DNA of 24,982 nt, taken from the NCBI GenBank assembly GCA_900549085.1, contig URMO01000024.1, positions 1 through 24,982 on the forward strand. The letters run 5' to 3'. The DNA is from an uncultured Collinsella sp. Lineage in GTDB: Bacteria; Actinomycetota; Coriobacteriia; Coriobacteriales; Coriobacteriaceae. This document shows, in pieces, positions 15,786 to 21,485 of the stretch. The notes below the pieces were generated by a model. That model ran no database searches and was not told the origin of the DNA. It saw only the letters and a program-made list of their open reading frames with translations. A program made the position numbers and the translations under genes. Position 1 is the stretch's first letter. Each line of letters begins with the position of its first letter.

Positions 15786-16576
15786 TAGAAGACCACCACC
15801 TTGGAAGCATCGAACACGGGGCCGCACATGCAGGCGCCCTTCATACCATCGACCGTCTCGACATTGCAGGTGTTGCAGGCGCCAAAGCCACAGCTCATCA
15901 TGCGCTCGAGCGACACCTCGCAGTACGCACCGGCCTCGGCGGCAGCGGCGGCGACCTTCTTCATCATGACGGCGGGGCCGCAGCTGGCGACGTAGTCGTA
16001 ACCGCCCTCGCCGAGCAGCTCAGCGGCAGGATCGGTGCAGAAGCCGTGCGTGCCGAGCGAGCCGTCGTCGGTGCACACGTTGACCGTATCGCACAGCGAG
16101 CGGAACTCATCGATGCCCACGGCCTTGGACGCAGTGCCAAAGCCCAGGCACACGTCGACGGCCACACCCTGCTCGGCAAGCTTACCGGCAAGGCACAGCA
16201 CGGGCGGAACACCGATGCCGCCGGCGACAAGCAATGCCTTCCTGGTGCCCTCGGGTACCAGCCAGCCGCGGCCGCCAGGGCCCAGCAGGTTGGACTTGGA
16301 ACCGGGGCCCATCTGCGACAGGCGACGGGTGTCGTCGCCCACGACGGCGTACCACAGCTCGACGGTGCCGGCTTCGGCGTCGGCGCGATAGTAGCTCAGG
16401 GGCACGCGAAGCAGCGAGGACGCATCGCCGGGTACGGCAATGTTCACAAACTGACCGGGCTTGAGCGCACTTGCAAGCTTGGGGGCCGAGATGACGAGCG
16501 AGAAGATGCCGTCGGCGATCTCCTGGTTCGATACGACCTCGAAGTCGTGCATGCGTGCAGTGGAAGGTGTGGGCAT
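15785..16576 (-). CDS. pyrK: Dihydroorotate dehydrogenase electron-transfer subunit PyrK
   Basis: This 263-aa ferredoxin-reductase-like subunit carries FAD and a [2Fe-2S] cluster and links PyrD to NAD+. The FAD-binding barrel includes LKPGQFVNI and LLRVPLSYYRAD. The NAD-binding half has LLVAGGIGVPPVLCLA. The C-terminal cluster region SCGFGACNTC supplies C229, C234 and C237, with the fourth ligand from C249 or C251 in GACMCGPVF. The ATG is five bases after GGAG. It is separated from pyrC by 92 bases holding a GC-rich hairpin, and its stop codon overlaps the pyrD start. The protein is of normal length and looks intact. Confidence 0.93.
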   Translation of the reverse strand: MPTPSTARMHDFEVVSNQEIADGIFSLVISAPKLASALKPGQFVNIAVPGDASSLLRVPLSYYRADAEAGTVELWYAVVGDDTRRLSQMGPGSKSNLLGPGGRGWLVPEGTRKALLVAGGIGVPPVLCLAGKLAEQGVAVDVCLGFGTASKAVGIDEFRSLCDTVNVCTDDGSLGTHGFCTDPAAELLGEGGYDYVASCGPAVMMKKVAAAAAEAGAYCEVSLERMMSCGFGACNTCNVETVDGMKGACMCGPVFDASKVVVF

Positions 16577-16614
16577 AGACGCTCCAATCCCCCATGCGGA
16601 TGCATGGTCAAAAC

Positions 16615-16648
16615 GAACAGAAAGCGCGGCACCGCAAGGGCACCGCGC
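16615..16648 (-). terminator. GC-rich hairpin between pyrC and pyrK, possible partial terminator
   Basis: On the minus strand the ten-base arms at 16648-16639 and 16633-16624 pair with two G-U wobbles around a five-base loop, followed by TTTCTGTT. The T-run is poor, so it may act as an attenuator, an mRNA stabiliser or a processing site inside the operon instead of a full stop. Confidence 0.4.
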
Positions 16649-16668
16649 ACAAAAGCGATAAGGCTATG

Positions 16669-17958
16669 CTAGCAGATGCAGCCGTCGGCGAGCGTCTGCT
16701 TACCGCCGACAAACACATCGGTGGCACGACCGGTGAGCGTGCGGCCGGCGAAACCGGAGTTCTCGGCACGCGACTCGTAGCCGTCCTCGCCGACCGTCCA
16801 GGTTGCGGCGGGGTCGAACACGGTCAGGTCGGCAACGGAGCCCGCCTTGACCTGAACCTGGTCGAGGCCCAGGATCTCACGCGGCTTGATGGCCATGAGC
16901 TCGACCATGCGACCCACGCTCATCTTGCCCGTGTTAACCAGCTCGGTGAGCACGAGCGACAGCGAGGTCTCGAGGCCGATCATGCCAAAGGGCGCAAGCT
17001 CGAACTCGCGGGCCTTCTCCCACGGGGTGTGGGGAGCGTGATCAGTGACGATAACGTCGACGGTGCCGTCGATGACACCCTGACGGATGGCCTCGGCATC
17101 CTCGTCGGTGCGAAGCGGCGGATTGACCTTGAGCGAGGTGTTGTAGGTCTCGTCCAGGTCGTTCTCGGTCAGGAACATGTGGTGCGGGGTGGCCTCGCAG
17201 GTAACCTGAACGCCAGCGGCCTTACCGGCACGCACGATCTCCAGGCCATGGGCGGTGGAGATGTGCTGGATGTGCAGCTTGGCACCGGTCAGCTTGGCGA
17301 TCTCGATGTCGCGGGCGATCTGGAGCTCCTCGCCGGCAGCCGGCCAGCCCTCGAGAGCCAGACGGGTCGAGACCTTGCCCTCGTTGATCTGGCCGTGGCC
17401 GACCAGGTCCTCGTCCTGGCAGTGGCTCATAAAGACCTTGCCGAACATCTTGCCGTAGTCCATGCAGCGACGGAGCATGCCAGCGCCCTGTACGCCGCGA
17501 CCGTCGTCGGTAAAGGCGACGGCGCCGTGGGCGACCATATCGCCCATCTCGGACATAGCCTCGCCCTTAAGGCCGCGGGTCATGGCGCCCGACGGATAGA
17601 CGCGGCAGTGACCGACCTCGGCAGCGCGGGACTTGACGAACTCCACGACGGTGCCGTTATCGGTGACGGGATCGGTGTTGGGCATGGCGCACACGCCGGT
17701 AAAGCCGCCCTTGGCAGCTGCGCGGGTACCGCTCTCGATGTCCTCTTTGACCTCATAGCCGGGCTCGCGAAGGTGAACGTGCATATCCACCAGGCCAGGG
17801 ACGAGGTACTTGCCGGAAAGGTCGCGGACCTCGGCTCCCTCGACGGCGAGATTCTCGCCGACCTCGGCGATCTTGTCGCCGTCAATCAGGACGTCAACGA
17901 CACCGTCAAGCTCGACGGACGGGTCGACGACGTGGGCATTCTTAAGAAGCAAGGCCAT
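16669..17958 (-). CDS. pyrC: Dihydroorotase
   Basis: This 429-aa amidohydrolase cyclises carbamoyl-aspartate to dihydroorotate. The metal-binding strand is DMHVHLREPG (59-68, H60 and H62), followed by AMPNTDP, the histidine-bearing segments IQHISTAHGLE and CEATPHHMFLTE, and VTDHAPHT with the catalytic aspartate. This is the long class I dihydroorotase of Gram-positives. The ATG is eight bases after GGAGG and lies within the last codons of pyrB, overlapping by 17 bases. The longer open frame is rejected because its extra 52 residues are translated from the pyrB coding region out of frame. Confidence 0.95.
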   Translation of the reverse strand: MALLLKNAHVVDPSVELDGVVDVLIDGDKIAEVGENLAVEGAEVRDLSGKYLVPGLVDMHVHLREPGYEVKEDIESGTRAAAKGGFTGVCAMPNTDPVTDNGTVVEFVKSRAAEVGHCRVYPSGAMTRGLKGEAMSEMGDMVAHGAVAFTDDGRGVQGAGMLRRCMDYGKMFGKVFMSHCQDEDLVGHGQINEGKVSTRLALEGWPAAGEELQIARDIEIAKLTGAKLHIQHISTAHGLEIVRAGKAAGVQVTCEATPHHMFLTENDLDETYNTSLKVNPPLRTDEDAEAIRQGVIDGTVDVIVTDHAPHTPWEKAREFELAPFGMIGLETSLSLVLTELVNTGKMSVGRMVELMAIKPREILGLDQVQVKAGSVADLTVFDPAATWTVGEDGYESRAENSGFAGRTLTGRATDVFVGGKQTLADGCIC

Positions 17959-18886
17959 TATCGGCACCTCCAAGCAGCAGATACAGGATAGCCATACGCA
18001 CGCAGATACCGGCGTAGACCTGCTCCAGGATGACGGAGCGTTGCGGGTGGTCGGCCATATAGGAGTCGAACTCAACGCCGCGGTTGATGGGGCCCGGGTG
18101 GCAGATGATCGCATCGGGCTTCATGAGCTTCTCGCGGTCCTTGGTCAGGCCGAAGAGCTTGTGGTACTCGCGAATGGTCGGGAACGGGGCACCCTCGAGG
18201 CGCTCCTGCTGCACGCGCAGCATGTAGACGACGTCCAGCTCGGGCAGGACGGAATCGAGGTCGCTCGTCACGTGGTCGCAGCCCAGGACCTCGGGCGCCG
18301 GCGGCAGCAGCGTGCCGGGGGCGACGGCGTAGGTCTCGCAGCCCATGATCTTAAGGGCGGGGATCAGCGAGCCGCACACGCGGGAGTGGGCGATATCGCC
18401 GACGACGGCGACCTTCAGACCGTGGAAGTCACCCTTGTGCTCCCAGATGGTGTACAGGTCGAGCAAGGCCTGCGTGGGATGGTTGTGCTTGCCGTCACCG
18501 GCGCAGATGACGCTTGCGGGCGAGTTCTGCGTGACGATGTAGGGAGCACCGGCGTGCTTATCGCGAACGACGATGCAGTCGATCTTATAGGCGTTGAGGG
18601 TCTCGACGGTGTCGACGAGGCTCTCACCCTTGACCGTGGAGGTCGAGGAGCCGCCAAAGTTAAGACTGTCGGCCGAAAGACGCTTCTCGGCGAGCTCGAA
18701 GGAGCTGCGGGTGCGCGTCGAGGGCTCGTTGAACATGTTGACGATGGTCTTGCCCTTGAGCGTGGGGACCTTCTTGATCGCACGCTCGTTGACCTCGGAG
18801 AACGCCTTGGCGGTCTCGAGGATGAGCTTAATGTCCTCTTCGGAGTACTCGGTAATGTCGATCAGGTGCTTATGGTTGAACGCCAC
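17942..18886 (-). CDS. pyrB: Aspartate carbamoyltransferase catalytic subunit
   Basis: This 314-aa enzyme joins carbamoyl phosphate and aspartate, the committed step of pyrimidine synthesis. It has the carbamoyl-phosphate loop FNEPSTRTRSSFE (STRTR at 56-60), STVKGES, the HPTQALLDLYT motif and HPGPINRGVE near the C-terminus. No pyrI regulatory gene is adjacent, which fits the unregulated trimeric form controlled through PyrR. I prefer GTG at 18886, eleven bases after GGAGG. GTG at 18898, four codons earlier, would lie almost on that ribosome-binding site and overlap pyrR by eight bases. The gap to pyrR is four bases. Confidence 0.93.
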   Translation of the reverse strand: MAFNHKHLIDITEYSEEDIKLILETAKAFSEVNERAIKKVPTLKGKTIVNMFNEPSTRTRSSFELAEKRLSADSLNFGGSSTSTVKGESLVDTVETLNAYKIDCIVVRDKHAGAPYIVTQNSPASVICAGDGKHNHPTQALLDLYTIWEHKGDFHGLKVAVVGDIAHSRVCGSLIPALKIMGCETYAVAPGTLLPPAPEVLGCDHVTSDLDSVLPELDVVYMLRVQQERLEGAPFPTIREYHKLFGLTKDREKLMKPDAIICHPGPINRGVEFDSYMADHPQRSVILEQVYAGICVRMAILYLLLGGADNGLAS

Positions 18887-18890
18887 GGTA

Positions 18891-19475
18891 CTACTCACCT
18901 CCCAGCGGCGCGGAGCCCACGTGGGAACCCGGCGCGACGTCGTTAATCTCGACGGCGGTGTAGCCGTCGACTTCCTTCATATATAGGTGCACGTTCTCCT
19001 CATGCGACGAGGGAACGTTCTTGCCGACAAAGTCCGGCGAGATGGGGAGCTCGCGGTGGCCGCGGTCAACGAGGACTGCCAGCTCAATACGGCTCGGACG
19101 GCCCAAGTCCATGACGGCGTCGAGAGCGGCGCGAATGGTACGGCCCGTATACAGGATGTCGTCCACCAGCACGACGCGCTTGCCGTCGACGCTAAAGGGA
19201 ATGTTGGTGGCGTGGATCGCGGGAGCGAAATTGGTAGCGTAGTCATCGCGGTAGAAGCTGATGTCGAGGCTGCCGAGCGGAACGTCGACGCCCTCGATCT
19301 CCTTGATCTCCTCGGCGAGCTTCTTTGCCAGAAGGTCGCCGCGCGTGACGATGCCGACCAGAGCGAGGTCTTCACAGCCCTCGTTGCGCTCGAGAATCTC
19401 GTGCGCGATGCGGGTCATCGCTCGATTGACGGCGGTCTCGTCCATAATGACCGCCTTGGGGGAAGTCGTGCCCAT
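18891..19475 (-). CDS. pyrR: PyrR, pyr operon RNA-binding attenuation regulator and uracil phosphoribosyltransferase
   Basis: This 194-aa protein of the type I phosphoribosyltransferase fold binds pyr leader RNA when UMP is abundant and reduces expression of the operon. It also makes UMP from uracil and PRPP. The PRPP loop VLVDDILYTGRT is at 102-113, the GIVTRGDLLAKKL strand-helix at 41-53, and LDISFYRDD at 70-78 carries conserved contacts. The ATG is four bases after AGGAG. As first gene of pyrR-B-C-K-D-F it lies directly behind a leader with a matching hairpin, so autoregulation is expected. Confidence 0.95.
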   Translation of the reverse strand: MGTTSPKAVIMDETAVNRAMTRIAHEILERNEGCEDLALVGIVTRGDLLAKKLAEEIKEIEGVDVPLGSLDISFYRDDYATNFAPAIHATNIPFSVDGKRVVLVDDILYTGRTIRAALDAVMDLGRPSRIELAVLVDRGHRELPISPDFVGKNVPSSHEENVHLYMKEVDGYTAVEINDVAPGSHVGSAPLGGE

Positions 19476-19496
19476 CGATCTCCTTCCTCACATGTC

Positions 19497-19516
19497 TTGA
19501 CTGCTGACACAGTCAA
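19497..19516 (-). repeat. Perfect 7-bp hairpin between the pyr terminator and pyrR
   Basis: TTGACTG and CAGTCAA form a perfect stem around six bases, starting in the T-run of the leader terminator and ending about 13 bases before the pyrR ribosome-binding site. It could compete with the terminator tail or affect initiation. Confidence 0.4.
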
Positions 19517-19556
19517 AAAAATAGATGCCCGACCGCTCAAAGCGGAACCAGACACC
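19515..19556 (-). terminator. pyr leader terminator (attenuator)
   Basis: On the minus strand GGTGTCTG (19556-19549) can pair with CGGGCATC (19531-19524) and CCGCT (19537-19533 on the plus strand pairs with 19545-19541) with AGCGG around a three-base loop. An internal asymmetry separates the two stems, and a T-run of seven (19521-19515) follows. It stands 40 bases before the pyrR start, where an attenuator belongs. Confidence 0.65.
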
Positions 19557-19604
19557 CACAGGAAGGGCTGCTCTTTGGCAGCTATGTAATTCCATGTGGG
19601 TATC
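19551..19604 (-). promoter_or_regulatory. Putative PyrR-binding hairpin in the pyr leader
   Basis: A ten-pair outer stem (19604-19595 with 19560-19551, one G-U) encloses an apical GCTGC/GCAGC stem with the six-base loop CAAAGA (19577-19572). The family consensus for the PyrR loop is CNGNGA inside a purine/pyrimidine-conserved stem; three of the four fixed loop bases match. The base of the outer stem overlaps the first bases of the terminator stem. Confidence 0.5.
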
Positions 19605-19630
19605 TCGTACCCCTTTAATGGTCAAGGGAT

Positions 19631-19636
19631 AGTGTA
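19631..19636 (-). promoter_or_regulatory. Candidate -10 of the pyr operon
   Basis: TACACT on the minus strand matches the -10 consensus at four of six positions and would start the RNA near 19624, about 20 bases before the leader hairpin. No good -35 is visible at 16-18 bases. Confidence 0.3.
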
Positions 19637-19729
19637 GCCAACCTCAAGCTGAATTGCGAGCATAAATACAGAGCATTCCGTAAACGGAGCCCAATGCCCA
19701 ATAAACCTATATATATTTGTGGGACGAGC

Positions 19730-19758
19730 TTGAAAACGCACACACGAGCTGGCATAAT
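19730..19758 (+). promoter_or_regulatory. Upstream sigma-70-type promoter (P1) for rpmB
   Basis: TTGAAA (19730-19735) and CATAAT (19753-19758) are exactly 17 bases apart, the best canonical promoter in the window. It would start RNA near 19765 and give rpmB a leader of about 160 bases. Confidence 0.55.
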
Positions 19759-19833
19759 CCCCTCTGCTGCACGCAAATCGGATCTACGTCCAGGGCCGTG
19801 GCGTGGGCACTATCGCCAAAAGAGAAATATCTC

Positions 19834-19848
19834 TGTGTAGATTACACA
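19834..19848 (+). promoter_or_regulatory. Palindromic operator candidate in the rpmB promoter
   Basis: TGTGTA-GAT-TACACA is a perfect 6-3-6 inverted repeat about 20 bases before the rpmB -10, where a -35 would lie. A weaker AGAGA/TCTCT repeat (19821-19834) adjoins it. The placement suggests a DNA-binding site; the regulator is unknown. Confidence 0.4.
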
Positions 19849-19864
19849 CAGGGAGCTGCTTCTG

Positions 19865-19873
19865 TGCTATAGT
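19865..19873 (+). promoter_or_regulatory. Extended -10 promoter (P2) of rpmB
   Basis: TGC followed by TATAGT, identical to the rpsT promoter core, with predicted start near 19880 and a leader of about 48 bases. No separate -35 at 17 bases is visible. Confidence 0.55.
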
Positions 19874-19927
19874 TCAGGCTTGTTTGTTAACGCGACATGT
19901 TCGTTTGTCGCCCAAGGAGGGTCAGTT

Positions 19928-20116
19928 ATGTCCAAAGTTTGCGAAGTTTGCGGTAAGCACCCCGTTGCCGGTCGCTCCATCAGCCACTCTCACCGCGTCA
20001 CCAACCGTAAGTTCCGCCCCAACATCCAGCGCGTCTACGTCGTCGTCGATGGTCACCGTCGCAAGATGAACGTTTGCTCCACCTGCCTCAAGTCCGGCAA
20101 GGTTGCGCGCTCCTAA
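19928..20116 (+). CDS. rpmB: 50S ribosomal protein L28, zinc-binding form
   Basis: This 62-aa basic protein sits in the large subunit. It begins MSKVCEVCGKHPVAGRSISHSHRVTNRKF, a strong L28 signature, and ends NVCSTCLKSGKVARS. The two CxxC pairs (CEVC and CSTC) mark the zinc-binding form, as opposed to the cysteine-free paralogue many actinobacteria switch to under zinc limitation. The ATG is seven bases after AAGGAGG. It is divergent from pyrR and is followed by a strong terminator, so it is monocistronic. Confidence 0.97.
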   Translation: MSKVCEVCGKHPVAGRSISHSHRVTNRKFRPNIQRVYVVVDGHRRKMNVCSTCLKSGKVARS

Positions 20117-20187
20117 ATAAGGTCTTACCAACAAGTACCTCGGACTCTCCGGGTCAAAGACCTCGCGTTCACATAGAACTTACCAAA

Positions 20188-20217
20188 GGCGCTCTCCCCT
20201 ACGGAGGGCGCCTTTTT
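20188..20217 (+). terminator. Intrinsic terminator of rpmB
   Basis: GGCGCTCTCC pairs with GGAGGGCGCC (ten pairs, one G-U) around a five-base loop and runs into five Ts. It lies 71 bases after the rpmB stop. Confidence 0.92.
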
Positions 20218-20222
20218 GCGCT

Positions 20223-20338
20223 CATTCGGGACAGACTTACATGAGTGTTTTCACGCATTAGGGACAGACTTAGATGGGTGCTTTCCCACTCATTGGGGAC
20301 AGACTTAGATGGGTGTTTTCACGCATTGGGGACAGACA
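20223..20338 (+). repeat. Left REP-like array (units at 20223, 20256, 20291, partial at 20324)
   Basis: Each unit begins CATT(C/A/G)GGGACAGACTTA, then ATGAGTG or ATGGGTG, a four-to-six-base C/T tract and CAC(G/T). The end of one unit and the start of the next form a palindrome of the type ATGAGTG-loop-CACTCAT. Units differ by a few substitutions, showing drift since duplication. The first starts six bases after the rpmB terminator T-run. Confidence 0.85.
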
Positions 20339-20380
20339 TGACGCACGCATGCGGCGTCCCGATCGGCTCCGGCCCCTATC

Positions 20381-21157
20381 TCACGCTGCATCCTTCCAGC
20401 CTGCAGTAGCCTTGGTCACGCTTGTGGCGCCGATACCGGTGATACGGGCAATTTGCTTGACCGTGAGATGTGCCCGCCTGAGCCTCAGCAGGCAGGCATC
20501 GCGCTCGGGGCGTGGCAGGGCCTTGAGTAGCGCAGGATCTATGCTCGGCAGGACTTCGCGCGCAACGGAAAGAGCCTCCTCATCGGGGATCCGCCGGCGC
20601 GGAAGAACCTCCACTGACCAGATGCGCCCGCCAACTTTCTTGAGATGCTCGCAATAGCGACGGGAGCCTCCGACAACATCGAGCATAGGGGCCGCATCAC
20701 AAATGTCAAAGGGATCATAGCCCAGCTGATATGCCTTATAGCTTGACCAGCGGTACGCCTCGAGCGAGTCAAGCGCACCCTTCACGGGATTGAGATGAAT
20801 ATAGTCGAGCAGCTGCACTGCCTGCGTGTCCGACTCAACTGCGACCCGCGAATAGCGATTGTCAAACAGATGTCCCGTTCTCCCCGTTTTCCCATTGAAA
20901 TACTTAGCATATGCCGTCAGCGCGCACTGCATTGCCTTTGAAAGGTTGTCAAATGGGTCATCAACCATCAAATGGAAGTGGTTGCCCATAAGGCACCAAG
21001 CCAACACCGCCACGTCATGGCGCGCAAACCTGTCCGAGATATCCGATAAGAAACGATAACGGTCGGAGTCATCTTCAAAAATAATCTGTTTGGAGTTGCC
21101 GCGGTCAAAGACGTGGTAATAGCCGGTGATCGAAACGGCACGGGCGCATCGGGGCAT
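20381..21157 (-). CDS. REP-associated tyrosine transposase (Y1_Tnp, RAYT)
   Basis: This 258-aa single-strand DNA transposase of the HUH class relates to IS200/IS605 TnpA. It has the HUH motif GNHFHLMV (H60, H62) and the RAYT signatures GRTGHLFDNRY and YIHLNPV. The catalytic tyrosine is likely Y119 in the latter. WSSYKAY follows at about 137-143. The C-terminal part (about 225-250) has a helix-turn-helix-like segment, LTVKQIARITGIGATSV, which may help bind the palindromes. The start at MPRCARAVS follows AAGGAG by five bases. The frame is intact and all catalytic residues are present, so it may be active. It is alone on its strand between rpmB and adhE, and its REP-like repeats lie on both sides. 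Confidence 0.88.
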   Translation of the reverse strand: MPRCARAVSITGYYHVFDRGNSKQIIFEDDSDRYRFLSDISDRFARHDVAVLAWCLMGNHFHLMVDDPFDNLSKAMQCALTAYAKYFNGKTGRTGHLFDNRYSRVAVESDTQAVQLLDYIHLNPVKGALDSLEAYRWSSYKAYQLGYDPFDICDAAPMLDVVGGSRRYCEHLKKVGGRIWSVEVLPRRRIPDEEALSVAREVLPSIDPALLKALPRPERDACLLRLRRAHLTVKQIARITGIGATSVTKATAGWKDAA

Positions 21158-21239
21158 AATCTCTCCTTTCAAAGCTGTACAGGCAACACCTAAAAGGAGA
21201 GAAGAAACGCAAAATGCTGAGCCTGTAACCTATTTATAT

Positions 21240-21249
21240 CCAATGAGTG
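21240..21249 (-). repeat. Short remnant of a REP-like unit
   Basis: CACTCATTGG on the minus strand matches the junction of two repeat units exactly, 37 bases inside the right array. It may be a decayed copy. Confidence 0.35.
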
Positions 21250-21285
21250 GCAACAACAGGCCCAGAACGGCAAAATGACAAATCG

Positions 21286-21334
21286 ATGTCTGTCCCAAAT
21301 GAGTGAAAGCACTCATGTAAGCCTGTCCCCAATG
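21286..21334 (-). repeat. Right REP-like array (one full and one partial unit, inverted)
   Basis: Read on the minus strand, a full unit starting CATTGGGGACAGGCTTACA (21334-21302) is followed by CATTTGGGACAGACAT (21301-21286). The junction ATGAGTG-CTTT-CACTCAT is a perfect palindrome with a seven-base stem. Orientation is opposite to the left array. Confidence 0.85.
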
Positions 21335-21363
21335 AGCGGGGGGATGCTATAGGATAGTTTAGT

Positions 21364-21393
21364 TAAAACGCTTCAGTATATTGAAGCGTTTTA
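21364..21393. repeat. Perfect 12-bp inverted repeat upstream of adhE
   Basis: TAAAACGCTTCA (21364-21375) and TGAAGCGTTTTA (21382-21393) are separated by six bases. A-rich and T-rich ends give it the form of a bidirectional terminator, and TTTT follows at 21401. Its place, about 45 bases before the adhE -10 and with no gene to terminate on the plus side, makes an operator equally possible. Confidence 0.6.
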
Positions 21394-21436
21394 GTTTGTC
21401 TTTTACGGGAATCTGCCCGTTCACCGAATTATTTCT

Positions 21437-21445
21437 TGCTATCAT
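21437..21445 (+). promoter_or_regulatory. Extended -10 promoter of adhE
   Basis: TGC precedes TATCAT (21440-21445), predicting a start near 21452 and a leader of about 34 bases that holds AAGGAG. No good -35 is seen. The inverted repeat at 21364-21393 lies just upstream. Confidence 0.5.
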
Positions 21446-21485
21446 GCATCTTGTAGGGTAAATCTCCGATCGCAAGGAGACACAA

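Larger units (their letters stand above)
19476..19927. other. Divergent intergenic region pyrR/rpmB (452 bases, non-coding)
   Basis: I find no supportable gene here on either strand. The minus half is the pyr leader. The middle (about 19660-19730) is AT-rich around CTATATATATTTG and has a small TCCGT/ACGGA hairpin. The plus half carries two candidate promoters and two adjacent palindromes upstream of rpmB. Confidence 0.7.
20223..21334. mobile_element. REP-associated transposase element (RAYT with flanking inverted repeat arrays)
   Basis: A single Y1-type transposase gene is bracketed by arrays of the same 33-35-base repeat. Three full units and a partial lie on the left in plus orientation, with one full and one partial unit on the right inverted. 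In both arrays the innermost partial unit ends in GGGACAGACAT, facing the gene. This is the layout of a RAYT locus, in which a domesticated single-copy transposase acts on REP-like palindromes. No target-site duplication or insertion-sequence ends of IS200 type were seen. Confidence 0.75.

Noticed and set aside
16594..17991. 465-codon plus-strand frame opposite pyrC
   Set aside because: Antisense shadow of a well-supported dihydroorotase, with no recognisable fold and no ribosome-binding site considered convincing.
19803..20069. Plus-strand open frame spanning the rpmB leader and start
   Set aside because: It is out of frame with rpmB, lacks a ribosome-binding site and has no resemblance to a known protein.
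20223..20338. CRISPR array
   Set aside because: The left array has near-continuous 33-35-base tandem units with no unique spacers, and the adjacent gene is a Y1 transposase and not a cas gene.
21376..21445. Rex operator upstream of adhE
   Set aside because: No TTGTGA-N6-TCACAA or close variant is present between the repeat arrays and the adhE start.
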